This document shows positions 8,547-18,891 of a stretch of 64,000 nt of DNA, piece after piece; within the stretch, counting starts at the first letter, position 1; each line of letters starts with the position of its first letter. The stretch comes from Mesorhizobium sp. WSM3862 (GTDB lineage Bacteria; Pseudomonadota; Alphaproteobacteria; Rhizobiales; Rhizobiaceae). Below the pieces are notes generated by a model that was not told the DNA's origin, ran no database searches, and saw nothing but the letters and a program-made list of their open reading frames with translations. A program made the translations under genes and the position numbers. The DNA is taken from assembly GCF_002294985.1 (NCBI RefSeq), contig NZ_NSGE01000001.1, positions 372,001 through 436,000 of the forward strand, read 5' to 3'.

Positions 8547-8870
8547 TGACAGGGTTTCCCACGCAACGCGACGGAAAACCCACGGGACACGTCAGTTCGA
8601 ACAAGACCGCCGACAGAGTGGCTTCCGGTGAGGTCTTGCCCATGCAAAAGAAACCACCGGACGTCGCCGCCCGGTGTTGGTGGCCCTGTTAAACAGAGAT
8701 TTAACCGGTGTCAAGCTCGTGTCGGCGACGCACCGGCTCAACCATTCTGCCGTCATGACGCCGGAGCCGGCGATGGCAGGCATTGGCATGGCCGCAAGCA
8801 GATCCGCCACGTCGTGGCATGCCGCGGGTTTCTATCCAGGCACCAACTTGAGAGCCAGGCAGCCACAAAG
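8547..8870. other. Intergenic stretch without a recognisable gene
   Basis: No convincing coding frame is present. A CACCGG...CCGGTG hairpin near 8661-8682 is followed on the minus strand by GTTTCTTTTG and may end the transcript of the small gene at 8871-9053. The rpsD promoter must lie in the lower part. Confidence 0.4.
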
Positions 8871-9053
8871 TCAGGACTTCTTGCTAGGCAGTCCCTTGCG
8901 TTTGGTCTCGGCGAACTCCTCGAGTTGCTTCTCGCTCATGGACTCGTACATCTCGCGCGAAGCACCCTTAAGCTCGGTTTTCTTGGTCTCGCCGCGCTTG
9001 GCCGAAAGGGCTGCGCCGGCTGCCTTCTGTTGGGCTTGCGATTTGGCTGGCAT
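8871..9053 (-). CDS. DUF3008 family small basic protein
   Basis: This 60-residue, Lys/Glu/Ala-rich protein matches the DUF3008 pattern I recall: it begins MPAKSQAQQKAAGAALSAKR and ends KGLPSKKS. It is hydrophilic, without membrane segments, and probably helical. No function is known for the family; members occur as single genes across Proteobacteria. It lies between rpsD and murI on the same strand but is separated from both by more than 50 bases. Confidence 0.8.
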   Translation of the reverse strand: MPAKSQAQQKAAGAALSAKRGETKKTELKGASREMYESMSEKQLEEFAETKRKGLPSKKS

Positions 9054-9112
9054 GCGATTTCTCCCTGTGCGGTGGTGGGAAGAGAAACGCTGCGGCGCTA
9101 TCGCAGTTCCAG

Positions 9113-9919
9113 CTAGCGCGAGGTCAGCCCAAAGCCCTGGATGAGCCTGCGCGTGGCGAAATCCACCTTACCAGAGGTGAAGAGGGCGATATCGGGCTCG
9201 GTCTCGCCCGACGGTTCGCCGATAGGCTGCAGCAGCGACATGGCGCGCCGGGCAATGGCTTCCGCCGGATCGATCCAGTCGACCGGCCAGGGAGCGGTCT
9301 TGCGCATGCGGTTGGCCAGGAACGGATAATGCGTGCAGGCGAGCACGACGATGTCGGTGCGCTGCCCGTCGTGCTCGATGAAGCAGGGCGCGATCTCGGC
9401 GCGCACGGCTTCCTCGTCGACAAAACCTTCGCGCATATAGATCTCGGCCAATGCGGCAAGCCTGTCGCTGCCGACGAGCCGGACATGGCATTTCTGCGCC
9501 CATTTGCTGATCAGGTCACGCGTGTACTGGCGCTTCACCGTGCCCGGAGTCGCCAGCACCGAAACCAGGCCGGACCGCGTGCGCTCGGCCGCCGGCTTGA
9601 TCGCGGGCACCGTTCCGACAAAAAGATGACCGGGAAATTTTTCCCGCAGCGCATCGATCACCAGGGTCGAGGCGGTGTTGCAGGCGATCACTGAGATCGC
9701 CGGCTGCAGACGGTCGAGCAATTTGCCGAACAGGGCGAGTATGTGCTCCTTGAGCGCCGGCTCTTCCCATGCGCCGTAAGGAAAAGCCGCATCGTCGGCG
9801 ACATAGACGAAGCGCCGATCCGGCATCAGGACGCGCGCCTCGCGCAGCACCGTCAGTCCGCCGACACCGGAATCGAACATCAGGATCGGACGCTGGTTTG
9901 ATCGATCGTTCATTGTCAT
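9113..9919 (-). CDS. murI: Glutamate racemase
   Basis: This 268-residue enzyme converts L- to D-glutamate for peptidoglycan. Hallmarks are FDSGVGG at 15-21, the first catalytic cysteine C80 in ACNTAS, and the second, C194, in LACTHYPFL. Aspartate D16 fits the general base role. Two starts are close together (ATG 9919 and 9913), with no strong ribosome site for either. Length is normal. Confidence 0.93.
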   Translation of the reverse strand: MTMNDRSNQRPILMFDSGVGGLTVLREARVLMPDRRFVYVADDAAFPYGAWEEPALKEHILALFGKLLDRLQPAISVIACNTASTLVIDALREKFPGHLFVGTVPAIKPAAERTRSGLVSVLATPGTVKRQYTRDLISKWAQKCHVRLVGSDRLAALAEIYMREGFVDEEAVRAEIAPCFIEHDGQRTDIVVLACTHYPFLANRMRKTAPWPVDWIDPAEAIARRAMSLLQPIGEPSGETEPDIALFTSGKVDFATRRLIQGFGLTSR

Positions 9920-10019
9920 CCGACTACAGGAAGAAGCTGACCCGAGATTTGGCCAACCGCGCTTCTATCCTGAACGATCATGGTCTTGAAGTGGCAGATG
10001 CCAGCAGCTTTTGCGCAAC

Positions 10020-10646
10020 TCAGAGCCCCCGCTTGCCGAAGCCGGCGGGTCGCGCGCGGCCAAACGGCTGCGGCGCCGGCGCCGGCGCCGGACGCGCGGG
10101 TTGCGCAGCAGTCCGTGGCGCAGCTGGAGCGACGCTCGCTGTCGCCCTCGCGGGGCGCGCCTCCGCCGGCAACGAGCCTTCAAAGTCGAAAGCCTCGGTC
10201 AGCTCATCGATGTTGCTGCCGGCCACAGGCTTTGCCCACAGGATCGTGCACCAGAGGCCGAATATGGCAAGGCCGAGCAGGTTCAGGCCACCGGGCGCGC
10301 TCTCAGGATTGCCGAAATCGATGACCAGAAGCGTTCCGGCCTGCAGCAATCCATAGATGCCGGAAAAGGCGATATAGGACCAGAGGATCCAGCCTGAACC
10401 ATCGGCATCGCGGCTGCGGCGCCATGCGATGTTGCCGCGCAGCGCGACGAAGACGAGCGACACAACAAGCGCGGCGCCGGCCAGGCTTTGCCGCGACGGA
10501 CCCGGCATCGAATTGATCAATCCCGCGAAGCCGGTCGTTGCGGCAATGCAGAGCACGATCGTTACCGCTTCCGCTATGAACAGACCTAGCGAATAGAAGA
10601 AGAAATGCAGACGGCCAATATTGGACGTAAACATCTGCTGCCCCAT
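10020..10646 (-). CDS. DUF805-like membrane protein with Pro/Ala-rich tail
   Basis: This 208-residue protein begins MGQQMFTSNIGRLHFFFYSL, an opening typical of DUF805 proteins, and has four hydrophobic helices (about 13-37, 49-72, 90-108, 122-142). Between helices 2 and 3 is RRSRDADGSGW, resembling the DUF805 RRLHDxGxSGW motif. The last 50 residues are low-complexity Ala/Pro/Arg, likely cytoplasmic. No function is known. The chosen ATG fits homology better than the longer frame to 10769, which overlaps the trmJ end. Confidence 0.65.
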   Translation of the reverse strand: MGQQMFTSNIGRLHFFFYSLGLFIAEAVTIVLCIAATTGFAGLINSMPGPSRQSLAGAALVVSLVFVALRGNIAWRRSRDADGSGWILWSYIAFSGIYGLLQAGTLLVIDFGNPESAPGGLNLLGLAIFGLWCTILWAKPVAGSNIDELTEAFDFEGSLPAEARPARATASVAPAAPRTAAQPARPAPAPAPQPFGRARPAGFGKRGL

Positions 10647-10713
10647 CGTTTCGAGAACGATGAACCAAACCGCATAATATTCGGTTACCTTGAAGGTTCG
10701 GAGCTTACGGATT

Positions 10714-11553
10714 TTAACTTTCTTTGTCCGTTGTTCGCTTGCGCGTAGCCGGCGCCCGCCTCGGATCATCCCCCGGTGAGCCGTCGCCGCGCGGCATTGC
10801 CGGCGAAAACCTGTGGAGCGACGAGATGATGCCGCGCAGCACCTTCAACTCGGGCTCAGCGAATCCCGCCCGCGTCAGCACGGCACGCAGATTGTCGACC
10901 ATCTTAGGCCTCTTCTCTTCCGGGCGGAAATAGCCGCGTGCCTCGAGAGCGCCTTCGAGATAGGTGAACAGGCTGTGCAGCTGTTCCTTGGTCGCCGGAA
11001 CGAGCTCCGGTCCGGCGAAGTTGGTCGCGGTCTCTTCGGCAAGGCCGGATTTCATCCATTCATAGGACATCAAAAGCACGGCCTGTGCGATGTTGAGCGA
11101 GGAGAAGCCGGGATCGACGGGAAAGGTGACGATCTCGTCAGCCAGACCAACCTCTTCATTGTAGAGGCCAAAACGTTCACGGCCGAACAGAATTCCGGTG
11201 CGCAGCCCCGCCTGCTCGCGGGCCCGGAGCGCCCTGCCCGCATCCACCGGACCGCGCACCGGTTTGAAGCCGTCACGCTCGCGGGCGGTGGTGGCGAAGA
11301 CGAAGTTGAGGTCGGCCACTGCCGAGGCAAGGTCGTCGAACACCGTTGTCGCATCGATGACGTGGTCGGCGCGGCTGGCGGCGGCACGCGCCTTCTCGCT
11401 CGGCCAGCCGTCGCGCGGATTGACCAGGCGCAGCTCCGAAAGGCCGAAATTCGCCATGGCGCGCGCGACCATGCCGATATTCTCGCCGAGCTGCGGCTCG
11501 ACAAGGATGATCGCCGGTCCGGCGGTCTTGGCGGTGTCGTTTGCGCCTGGCAT
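10714..11553 (-). CDS. trmJ: tRNA (cytidine/uridine-32-2'-O)-methyltransferase TrmJ
   Basis: This 279-residue SPOUT methyltransferase has the first family motif (EPQLGENIGMVARAMANFG, 19-37), the SAM-binding FGRERFGL (123-130) and the knot segment SLNIAQAV (152-159). TrmJ methylates ribose 32 of tRNAs. The ATG at 11553 follows GGGAGAG; longer frames to 11622 lack a ribosome site. It diverges from icd across about 200 bases. The basic C-terminal tail is not conserved. Confidence 0.88.
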   Translation of the reverse strand: MPGANDTAKTAGPAIILVEPQLGENIGMVARAMANFGLSELRLVNPRDGWPSEKARAAASRADHVIDATTVFDDLASAVADLNFVFATTARERDGFKPVRGPVDAGRALRAREQAGLRTGILFGRERFGLYNEEVGLADEIVTFPVDPGFSSLNIAQAVLLMSYEWMKSGLAEETATNFAGPELVPATKEQLHSLFTYLEGALEARGYFRPEEKRPKMVDNLRAVLTRAGFAEPELKVLRGIISSLHRFSPAMPRGDGSPGDDPRRAPATRKRTTDKES

Positions 11554-11757
11554 GGCTCTCCCTACATTGGGTTTGCGGCGTTTCGGCGTCCCCTGCCACA
11601 TCCGGCCCGGAAAATGAAGCATTCACAAGCGCGACACCGGTCTGCGATCGGCTGATCGCGGTTTGCGCGCTCAAAAAGGCTTTGATATACGCTGCCCAAC
11701 CCCGGCCGAAGCCACGGGCAAGGCCGTTCAGATCCCCAGCAACGAGGCATTTTTTCC

Positions 11758-12969
11758 ATGGCGAAGATCAAGGTGGCGAACCCGGTCGTCGAGCTCGACG
11801 GCGACGAGATGACACGCATCATCTGGCAGTTCATCAAGGACAAGCTGATCCACCCCTATCTCGACATCAAGCTGGACTATTTCGATCTAGGAATCGAGAA
11901 CCGCGACGCCACCAATGACCAGGTGACCGTCGACTCGGCCAACGCCATCAAAAAATACGGCGTCGGCGTGAAATGCGCGACGATCACGCCCGACGAGCAG
12001 CGCGTCGAGGAATTCAAGCTGAAGAAAATGTGGAAGTCGCCCAACGGCACCATCCGCAACATCCTCGGCGGCACCATCTTTCGCGAGCCGATCATCATGA
12101 AGAACGTGCCGCGCCTGGTGCCCGGCTGGACCAAGCCGATCGTCGTCGGCCGTCACGCCTTCGGCGACCAATACCGCGCCACCGACTTCCGCTTCCCGGG
12201 CAAGGGCAAGCTGACAATCAAGTTCGTCGGCGAGGACGGCAAGGTGATCGAGCATGACGTCTTCGAGGCGCCCGGCGCCGGCGTCGCCATGGCCATGTAC
12301 AATCTCGACGAGTCGATCCGTGAATTCGCTCGCGCCTCGCTGAACTATGGCCTGCTGCGCAACTTCCCGGTCTATCTCTCGACCAAGAATACCATCCTCA
12401 AAGCCTATGACGGCCGCTTCAAGGACATCTTCCAGGAGGTCTACGAGAAGGAATTCGAGGCCGAGTTCAAGGCGAGAAAACTCTGGTACGAGCACCGGCT
12501 GATCGACGACATGGTGGCTTCCAGCCTGAAATGGTCGGGCGGCTATGTCTGGGCCTGCAAGAACTATGACGGCGACGTGCAGTCCGACACGGTGGCGCAA
12601 GGCTTCGGCTCGCTCGGCCTGATGACCTCGGTGTTGATGACGCCGGACGGCAAGACGGTGGAAGCTGAGGCCGCCCACGGCACCGTCACCCGCCACTACC
12701 GCCAGCATCAGAAGGGCGAGGAAACCTCGACCAACTCGATCGCCTCGATCTTCGCCTGGACGCGTGGCTTGGCCCACCGCGCCAAGCTCGACGGCAATGC
12801 CGAGCTCAAGCGCTTTGCCGAGACGCTGGAAAAGGTCTGCATCCAGACCGTAGAGGCCGGGTTCATGACCAAGGACCTGTCGCTGCTGATCGGTCCCGAC
12901 CAGCCCTGGCTGTCGACCACCGGCTTTCTCGACAAGATCGACGAGAACCTGCAGAAGGCGATGGGGTAA
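11758..12969 (+). CDS. icd: NADP-dependent isocitrate dehydrogenase (homodimeric type)
   Basis: This 403-residue enzyme is the eukaryote-like, homodimeric NADP-IDH class found in rhizobia. Landmarks include an early [12 protein letters not shown] strand, [17 protein letters not shown] near residues 95-111, the catalytic segment with [12 protein letters not shown], and the NADP region [16 protein letters not shown]. It converts isocitrate to 2-oxoglutarate and CO2 in the TCA cycle. The start at 11758 follows a weak ribosome site; the length and N-terminus are as expected. Confidence 0.96.
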   Translation: MAKIKVANPVVELDGDEMTRIIWQFIKDKLIHPYLDIKLDYFDLGIENRDATNDQVTVDSANAIKKYGVGVKCATITPDEQRVEEFKLKKMWKSPNGTIRNILGGTIFREPIIMKNVPRLVPGWTKPIVVGRHAFGDQYRATDFRFPGKGKLTIKFVGEDGKVIEHDVFEAPGAGVAMAMYNLDESIREFARASLNYGLLRNFPVYLSTKNTILKAYDGRFKDIFQEVYEKEFEAEFKARKLWYEHRLIDDMVASSLKWSGGYVWACKNYDGDVQSDTVAQGFGSLGLMTSVLMTPDGKTVEAEAAHGTVTRHYRQHQKGEETSTNSIASIFAWTRGLAHRAKLDGNAELKRFAETLEKVCIQTVEAGFMTKDLSLLIGPDQPWLSTTGFLDKIDENLQKAMG

Positions 12970-12972
12970 GAA

Positions 12973-13710
12973 GTGCCGAGCCTTGTTGCCAGCGAAAGGG
13001 TCCGCCTTTGCGCTGGCAACAATGCCGACCTCTGTCAGGCTATTTTCAAGGTGCACGGGCTAAGCGGCCGGAGGAGCCGCTCCGTCTGGTCCAGCGCTGA
13101 GCAAGCACCTCCTTACTACCCCAATGCCGCCACTTTGGATGCCGATGCCGTACCGATCCAACTTGCAGAAATAGCCAGACTGACATCTGTTCTTGCCACC
13201 AGCTTTTCGGTCAAGGATTGCTTCTGCCGTCTGGATCTCCGACCGCTCGGGTTCAGCCAACTCTTCGAAGCAAGCTGGATCTGGATGGACCTAAGGCGTC
13301 CAACGACGACCCCCTCCGGTTGGGAACGCGTTCGGGACGCAGCCAGCTTGGAGATGTGGGAACTTGCCTGGACGGGTGGCGCAGGTTGCTCCAGCGGCCG
13401 TCTCTTTCCGACTGCAGTTCTGGCCGACCCCGCCATCGCCATCCTTGGCCGACGGACGGCCGACGGCTTCACCGCCGGCTGCATAGCCAATAGATCCGAG
13501 CTCGTGATCGGGTTGTCAAATGTCTTTGCCACGGATGGCAATCCGACCTATCGAGACGCTGTGCGAGCCGCAGCCAATACGTTTGCTGAAGGTCGCGCGC
13601 TAGTCGGGTATGAACGCGGCGGCGCAATGGATGACGCACTGACCTGCGGCTTTCAGACCACCGGCACGCTGCGCGTCTGGATACGGGACAGCCAAGGCAA
13701 AGAGGAATGA
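12973..13710 (+). CDS. Conserved protein of unknown function, acetyltransferase-like C-terminus
   Basis: This 245-residue protein is one I recall only as a hypothetical protein in Mesorhizobium and relatives. The N-terminal half carries RLCAGNNADLC and APPYYPNAATLD. The C-terminal half (AILGRR...GFTAGCIANRS...GLSNVF...VGYERG...ALTCGFQTTGTLRVWIRD) has the rhythm of a GNAT acetyltransferase, but I see no clear acetyl-CoA loop. The GTG start lies 4 bases after icd, and it is 1 base from the next gene, so icd-this-GST may be one transcript. A strong stem-loop spans its first codons. Confidence 0.65.
   Translation: MPSLVASERVRLCAGNNADLCQAIFKVHGLSGRRSRSVWSSAEQAPPYYPNAATLDADAVPIQLAEIARLTSVLATSFSVKDCFCRLDLRPLGFSQLFEASWIWMDLRRPTTTPSGWERVRDAASLEMWELAWTGGAGCSSGRLFPTAVLADPAIAILGRRTADGFTAGCIANRSELVIGLSNVFATDGNPTYRDAVRAAANTFAEGRALVGYERGGAMDDALTCGFQTTGTLRVWIRDSQGKEE
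12983..13022 (+). other. Strong stem-loop over the first codons after icd
   Basis: A perfect 12-bp stem (TTGTTGCCAGCG with its complement), extendable by about 5 bp with one bulge, starts 14 bases after the icd stop and lies inside the next reading frame. It has no T run. It could attenuate transcription after icd, protect icd mRNA, or hide the downstream start. Confidence 0.55.
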
Positions 13711-13711
13711 A

Positions 13712-14338
13712 GTGGCAAAGCCTCTTCTCTACGGCGCCCACTACAGCGTCTATGTCCGCATCGCGCGAATGGCGCTGGAGGAAAAGGGCGCCGATTACGA
13801 GCTCGTCCCTCTCGACATCTTCGCGGCCGAAGGCATTCCGCCCTGGTATCTGGAGCATCATCCGTTCGCCCGCATTCCGGCCTTCGAGCATGACGGTTTT
13901 CGGCTCTTCGAGACCGGTGCGATTGCACGCTACATCGACGAGGCCTTCGCCGGTCCGGCCCTGCAGCCCGGCGATACGCGCTGTCGGGCGCGGATGAACC
14001 AGATCATCGGCATGCTCGATGCCTACGCTTACCGGGCCATGGTCTGGAATGTCGCCGTCGAGCGGCTGGAAAAGGCGGCGCCGGACGAAGCCTTGATCGC
14101 GCGGGGGATTTCGCAGGCGGAGACGGTGCTGCGGACGCTTGTTTCATTGAGCACCCCGGGCCCCTGGCTGCTCGGCGATCAGTTGACCCTGGCCGATCTG
14201 CACGCGGCGTCGATTATCGGCTATTTCCTCAAGGTCGCCGAAGGGCGAAAGCTGCTTGCGCGGTTTCCAGAAATCCGGGATTGGTATGGGCGCGTTGCCG
14301 TTCGCCCGAGCTTTGCGCGAACCGATAAAGCCGCCTGA
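13712..14338 (+). CDS. Glutathione S-transferase family protein
   Basis: This 208-residue protein has a thioredoxin-fold N-terminal domain (about 1-80): YGAHYSVYVRIARMALEEKG, then a cis-proline-like RIPAF, then the glutathione-gamma-Glu motif ETGAIARYID near 70. A helical C-terminal domain follows, with the family motif LTLADLHAASII. Such enzymes conjugate or use glutathione; the substrate is unknown. The residue at the catalytic position is Tyr/Ser (Y7/S12), as in beta/phi types. The GTG start at 13712 is 1 base after the previous stop. Confidence 0.85.
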   Translation: MAKPLLYGAHYSVYVRIARMALEEKGADYELVPLDIFAAEGIPPWYLEHHPFARIPAFEHDGFRLFETGAIARYIDEAFAGPALQPGDTRCRARMNQIIGMLDAYAYRAMVWNVAVERLEKAAPDEALIARGISQAETVLRTLVSLSTPGPWLLGDQLTLADLHAASIIGYFLKVAEGRKLLARFPEIRDWYGRVAVRPSFARTDKAA

Positions 14339-14365
14339 TTCGAGTGAACGTCCTCGATGCCGGCG

Positions 14366-14521
14366 TGCCCCTCATTGCCCTGCCGGGCATTTCTCCCCGT
14401 AAACGGGCCTAAATGGGGAGAAAGAGGCTGGGCGCGACGCCGGCGATTGGCGAAAATCGCGGTGACAGCGCCCTTCTCCCCGTTCGACGGGGAGAAGATG
14501 GCGGCTGCCAGATGAGGGGCA
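14366..14521. repeat. Rhizobial palindromic intergenic repeat
   Basis: This 156-bp element ends in 10-bp inverted repeats (TGCCCCTCAT at 14366-14375 and ATGAGGGGCA at 14512-14521). Inside are two CTCCCC/GGGGAG hairpins: a perfect one at 14473-14497 (10-bp stem, 5-base loop) and a longer one starting at about 14391. I recall near-identical elements scattered through Mesorhizobium genomes. It lies between the convergent ends of the GST gene and alaS and may act as a bidirectional terminator. Confidence 0.8.
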
Positions 14522-14574
14522 GCGCTACCCTCGGAGAAGGTGGAACTGGCTTAAATTGAAGCCCTGTAGCTGGC

Positions 14575-17244
14575 TTACGCGGCTTCGAGCGCCGCCTTTA
14601 CCGCCGCGATGGCGTCGTCCGCCTTGGAGGCGTCGGGGCCGCCGGCTTGCGCCATGTCAGGGCGCCCGCCGCCGCCCTGCCCGCCAAGCGCGGCGGACGC
14701 AACACGGACGAGATCGACAGCGCTGAAGCGGCCGGTCAAGTCGTCGGTGACGCCGACCACCACGCTCGCCTTGTTGTCCTCGCCGGCGCCGATAAAGACG
14801 ACCACGCCGGAGCCCAGCGTCTTCTTGCCGGCATCCGCAAGCGGCTTCAGGTCCTTCGGCGCGACACCGCTGACCGCTTTGCCGAGGAAGCCGACACCCG
14901 CAACCGTCTCGTTGGTGGCCGGAGCATCGGCAACGGCCGCGCCGCCGCCAAGGGCCAGTTTCTTGCGCGCCTCGGTGAGCTCTTTCTCGAGTTTCTTGCG
15001 CTCCTCGAGCAAAGTCTCGACACGCGCCGGAACGTCGGCCGGCGAGATCCTCAAGGTCGCCGCGGCTGCCTTCAGGCGCTTGTCCTGCTCGTCGAGATGC
15101 TTGCGCGCCGCCTCGCCGGTCAGCGCCTCGATGCGGCGCACGCCGGCGGCGACCGCGCTGTCCGACAGGATGCGCACAAGGCCGATATCGCCGGTCGACC
15201 TAACATGCGTGCCGCCGCAGAGCTCGACCGAATAGGGACGGTTGGCCTTGGCGCCGTGCAGGCCGGTGCCCATCGAAACGACGCGCACCTCGTCGCCGTA
15301 TTTCTCGCCGAACAGCGCCATCGCGCCCTCGGCAATAGCATCGTCCACCGACATCAGCCGCGTCGTCACCGGACTGTTCTGCACGACGATCTCGTTGGCC
15401 ATGCGCTCGACATCCTCGAGCTCCTCGGCCGAGATCGGCTTGTTGTGCGAGATGTCGAAGCGGAGGCGATCAGGCGCGACCAGCGAACCCTTCTGCGCGA
15501 CATGGGTGCCCAGCACCTCACGCAGCGCCTCGTGGATGAGATGCGTCGCGGAGTGATTGGCGCGCAGCTTCGAACGGCGCGCGTGATCGACCTTTAGCTC
15601 CACGGCAGCGCCGGTCTTGATCGTACCGCGCGTCACCTTGCCCAAATGCACGAAAAGCCCGTCGGCCTTCTTTTGCGTGTCGGTGACCTCGATCGAGAAG
15701 CCGTCGCCGGAAATCATGCCGCTATCGCCCATCTGACCACCGGATTCGCCATAGAACGGCGTCTGGTTGACGACGACCGCAACCGCGTCACCCTGCCCCG
15801 CGCTGTCGACGATCTTGCCATCCTTGACCAAGGCCTGGATCAGGCCTTCCGCCTCTTCCGTCTCGTAACCGAGGAAATCGGTGGCGCCGGTCTGCTCGCG
15901 CACCGGGAACCAGACTGTCTCGGTCGCCGCTTCGCCCGACCCCGCCCAATGCGCGCGCGCTTCCGCCTTCTGCCGCTCCATCGCAGCGGTGAAGCCGGCA
16001 AGATCGACCGAGATGTCGCGTTGGCGCAGCGCATCCTGCGTCAGGTCGAGCGGGAAGCCATAAGTGTCGTAGAGTTTGAAAGCCGTCTCGCCATCCAGCA
16101 TGGCGCCGGCGTGCAGCTGTTCCGTCGCCTCCGAAAGCAGGCCGAGACCGCGGACCAGCGTCTTGCGGAAGCGCGTCTCCTCGAGCTTCAGCGTCTCGGT
16201 GATCAGCGCTTCGCCACGCACCAGTTCCGGATAGGCCTGGCCCATCTCGCGCACCAGCGCCGGCACCAGCTTCCACATCAGCGGCTCCTTGGCGCCGAGC
16301 AGTTGGGCGTGGCGCATGGCGCGACGCATGATGCGACGCAGCACATAGCCGCGGCCTTCATTGGAGGGCAGCACGCCGTCGGCCACCAGGAAGGATGACG
16401 AGCGCAAATGATCCGCGATCACGCGGAAGGATGCTGCGTTCTCCTGGTTGTGACCGTGCCCGAGCGCCGAGCATGCCGCATCGATCAAATGCCGGAACAG
16501 GTCGGTCTCAAAGACGCTCTCCACTCCCTGAAGGATCGAAGCCATGCGCTCCAGGCCCATGCCGGTATCGATCGACGGGCGCGGCAGGTCGATGCGCTCT
16601 TCTTTCGTCACCTGCTCATACTGCATGAACACCAGGTTCCAGAATTCGAGGAACCGGTCGCCGTCCTCCTCCGGGCTGCCGGGCGGACCGCCCCAGATAT
16701 GCTCGCCGCGATCGATGAATATCTCCGAGCACGGACCACAGGGACCGGTGTCGCCCATCGCCCAGAAATTGTCAGAGGTCGGAATGCGGATGATGCGGTC
16801 GTCCGAGAAGCCGGCGATCTTCTTCCAGTAACCGGCCGCCTCGTCGTCGGTGTGATAGACGGTGACCAGAAGCTTGTCCTTCGGCAGGCCGAATTCCTTG
16901 GTGATCAAGTTCCAGGCAAGCTCGATCGCGCGCTCCTTGAAATAATCGCCGAACGAGAAATTGCCGAGCATCTCGAAGAAGGTGAGATGGCGCGCGGTGT
17001 AGCCGACATTGTCGAGATCGTTGTGCTTGCCGCCGGCGCGCACGCTCTTCTGCGCGGTCGCGGCGCGCGAATAGGACCGCTTCTCCAGGCCGGTGAACAC
17101 GTTCTTGAACTGCACCATGCCGGCGTTGGTGAACATCAGCGTCGGATCGTTGCGCGGCACCAGCGGGCTGGAGGCGACGATCTCATGACCCTCCTTGCGG
17201 AAGTAGTCGAGGAATGTCGACCGGATCTCGTTCACGCCACTCAT
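14575..17244 (-). CDS. alaS: Alanine-tRNA ligase
   Basis: This 889-residue class II synthetase is complete. The N-terminal catalytic domain starts with [17 protein letters not shown] and includes the ATP-site sequence [13 protein letters not shown]. The editing domain carries the zinc/hydrolysis motifs HxxxH (H564, H568) and CxxxH (C676, H680). The C-terminal C-Ala domain ends with the DHH-like [13 protein letters not shown] segment. It charges tRNA-Ala and clears Ser/Gly mischarging. The gene follows recA on the same strand, as in other rhizobia. A terminator-like hairpin lies just upstream. Confidence 0.97.
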   Translation of the reverse strand: MSGVNEIRSTFLDYFRKEGHEIVASSPLVPRNDPTLMFTNAGMVQFKNVFTGLEKRSYSRAATAQKSVRAGGKHNDLDNVGYTARHLTFFEMLGNFSFGDYFKERAIELAWNLITKEFGLPKDKLLVTVYHTDDEAAGYWKKIAGFSDDRIIRIPTSDNFWAMGDTGPCGPCSEIFIDRGEHIWGGPPGSPEEDGDRFLEFWNLVFMQYEQVTKEERIDLPRPSIDTGMGLERMASILQGVESVFETDLFRHLIDAACSALGHGHNQENAASFRVIADHLRSSSFLVADGVLPSNEGRGYVLRRIMRRAMRHAQLLGAKEPLMWKLVPALVREMGQAYPELVRGEALITETLKLEETRFRKTLVRGLGLLSEATEQLHAGAMLDGETAFKLYDTYGFPLDLTQDALRQRDISVDLAGFTAAMERQKAEARAHWAGSGEAATETVWFPVREQTGATDFLGYETEEAEGLIQALVKDGKIVDSAGQGDAVAVVVNQTPFYGESGGQMGDSGMISGDGFSIEVTDTQKKADGLFVHLGKVTRGTIKTGAAVELKVDHARRSKLRANHSATHLIHEALREVLGTHVAQKGSLVAPDRLRFDISHNKPISAEELEDVERMANEIVVQNSPVTTRLMSVDDAIAEGAMALFGEKYGDEVRVVSMGTGLHGAKANRPYSVELCGGTHVRSTGDIGLVRILSDSAVAAGVRRIEALTGEAARKHLDEQDKRLKAAAATLRISPADVPARVETLLEERKKLEKELTEARKKLALGGGAAVADAPATNETVAGVGFLGKAVSGVAPKDLKPLADAGKKTLGSGVVVFIGAGEDNKASVVVGVTDDLTGRFSAVDLVRVASAALGGQGGGGRPDMAQAGGPDASKADDAIAAVKAALEAA

Positions 17245-17266
17245 GGATACTGCCTTTTCGCGAAAA

Positions 17267-17285
17267 CCGCCGGCCAGGCCGGCGG
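17267..17285 (-). promoter_or_regulatory. Terminator-like hairpin just before alaS
   Basis: A perfect 9-bp GC stem with minimal spacer, followed on the minus strand by TTTTCGCG, lies about 22 bases before the alaS start. Its position inside the probable leader suggests an attenuator rather than the recA terminator, which has its own hairpin further up. Confidence 0.45.
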
Positions 17286-17410
17286 CAAATGGGCTTTCGT
17301 GTGTCAGAAGATAGATTGGCCTTTTAGCCGTAGCTCTTGACCCTGTCCAGAAACACGGAACCAGGCCAACCCACCGGCCGAGCGGCGTGTACCCTCGCCC
17401 CCCAAACGCA

Positions 17411-17436
17411 AACCGCCGGCACGGAGGCCGGCGGTT
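17411..17436 (-). terminator. Probable recA terminator
   Basis: A perfect 10-bp stem (AACCGCCGGC with complement) and 6-base loop is followed on the minus strand by TGCGTTTGG, about 80 bases after recA. Confidence 0.7.
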
Positions 17437-17513
17437 CGAACGCAGTACTAGGGAACTCGATTACATCAGCTTTAGATAATGGGTCCAGATTATGGCCGAA
17501 CTCCGGCAGTTGC

Positions 17514-18611
17514 CTACATGGCTCCAGCCTCGTCCTCGAAGCCGTCGTCACCGCCTTCGGAGCCGCCGTTCTCAAGGAATTTTTCCGCGATCAGCCCGGC
17601 ATTCTGCCTCAGCGCCAGCTCGATCTCGCGCGCCGTGTCCGGATTGTCGCGCAGGAAAAGCTTGGCGTTCTCACGGCCCTGACCGAGACGCTGCGAATTG
17701 TAGGAGAACCAGGCGCCCGACTTCTCGACCACGCCGGCCTTGACCCCGAGATCGACGAGCTCGCCGGTCTTCGACACGCCCTCGCCATACATGATGTCGA
17801 ACTCGACCACCTTGAAGGGCGGAGCCAGCTTGTTCTTCACCACCTTGACGCGGGTCTGGTTGCCGACCACTTCGTCGCGATCCTTGACCGAGCCGATGCG
17901 GCGGATGTCGAGACGCACCGAGGCGTAGAATTTCAGCGCGTTGCCGCCGGTCGTGGTTTCCGGCGAGCCGAACATGACGCCGATCTTCATACGGATCTGG
18001 TTGATGAAGATGACCATGGTGTTGGAGCGCGAGATCGATGCGGTCAGCTTGCGCAGCGCCTGGCTCATCAGGCGGGCCTGCAGGCCGGGCAGCGCGTCGC
18101 CCATCTCGCCCTCGATTTCGGCGCGCGGCGTCAGTGCCGCCACCGAATCGACCACCAGAACGTCGATGGCGCCGGAGCGCACCAGCGTGTCGCAGATCTC
18201 CAGCGCCTGCTCACCCGTGTCGGGCTGCGAGATCAGGAGGTTTTCGAGGTCTACGCCGAGCTTGCGGGCATAGACCGGATCGAGCGCGTGCTCGGCATCG
18301 ACGAAGGCGCAGATACCGCCCTTCTTCTGGGCTTCCGCAACCGTGTGCAGCGCCAGCGTCGTCTTGCCCGAGCTTTCCGGCCCGTAGATTTCGATGATGC
18401 GGCCGCGCGGCAACCCGCCGACGCCGAGCGCGATGTCGAGCCCGAGCGATCCCGTCGGCACCGTTTCGATCTCGACCACCTGCTCGTTGGCGCCGAGCCG
18501 CATGATCGAGCCCTTGCCGAAAGCGCGCTCGATTTGCGACAGCGCCGCATCCAGAGCCTTTGATTTGTCCACTGCCTTATCCTCTACAAGCCGCAAACTA
18601 TTCTGAGCCAT
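17514..18611 (-). CDS. recA: Recombinase A
   Basis: This 365-residue protein has Walker [10 protein letters not shown] at 77-85, the Walker B strand LVVDSVAAL, and the L1/L2 loop region including [10 protein letters not shown]. The C-terminal tail is acidic ([12 protein letters not shown]), as usual. RecA drives strand exchange and LexA self-cleavage. Start ATG at 18611; the preceding region contains a poorly matched SOS-like box (18736-18750). It is transcribed away from psuK. Confidence 0.98.
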   Translation of the reverse strand: MAQNSLRLVEDKAVDKSKALDAALSQIERAFGKGSIMRLGANEQVVEIETVPTGSLGLDIALGVGGLPRGRIIEIYGPESSGKTTLALHTVAEAQKKGGICAFVDAEHALDPVYARKLGVDLENLLISQPDTGEQALEICDTLVRSGAIDVLVVDSVAALTPRAEIEGEMGDALPGLQARLMSQALRKLTASISRSNTMVIFINQIRMKIGVMFGSPETTTGGNALKFYASVRLDIRRIGSVKDRDEVVGNQTRVKVVKNKLAPPFKVVEFDIMYGEGVSKTGELVDLGVKAGVVEKSGAWFSYNSQRLGQGRENAKLFLRDNPDTAREIELALRQNAGLIAEKFLENGGSEGGDDGFEDEAGAM

Positions 18612-18735
18612 GATACATCACCCCTTGGTCGTCAATGAAGGCCGGACAGTCCGTGATCCCTGCCAGTTTGTACCTTTTTTGTTCTCATCTGGCAAGAGGC
18701 GTCAACTAACTGGAAAACAATCAATATCTGGATTT

Positions 18736-18750
18736 GTTCTATTTTTGTCT
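18736..18750. promoter_or_regulatory. Possible degenerate LexA (SOS) box upstream of recA
   Basis: GTTC, seven bases, then GTCT resembles the alphaproteobacterial GTTCN7GTTC box with the second half mismatched at two positions. It sits about 125 bases before the recA start. A clean box was not found, so this is only a candidate. Confidence 0.3.
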
Positions 18751-18891
18751 CACCAGAGATGGCGTGAACCAGTGCTGCTGATCCAAACGAGATCTCGTTA
18801 TCCGGGCGGCCCGAATCGCGACCCGATTGCGGGGCGATGCGCGGAAACCTAGTGTGCGCACGCAAACAATCAACGAGGTCACCTCCGCGGC

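Noticed and set aside
11887..13056. 389-codon minus-strand frame opposite icd
   Set aside because: Antisense of a well-conserved enzyme, with His/Asp/Val-rich noise.
18736..18750. A firm LexA box for recA
   Set aside because: The second half-site matches only two of four positions, so it is listed only as a weak candidate.
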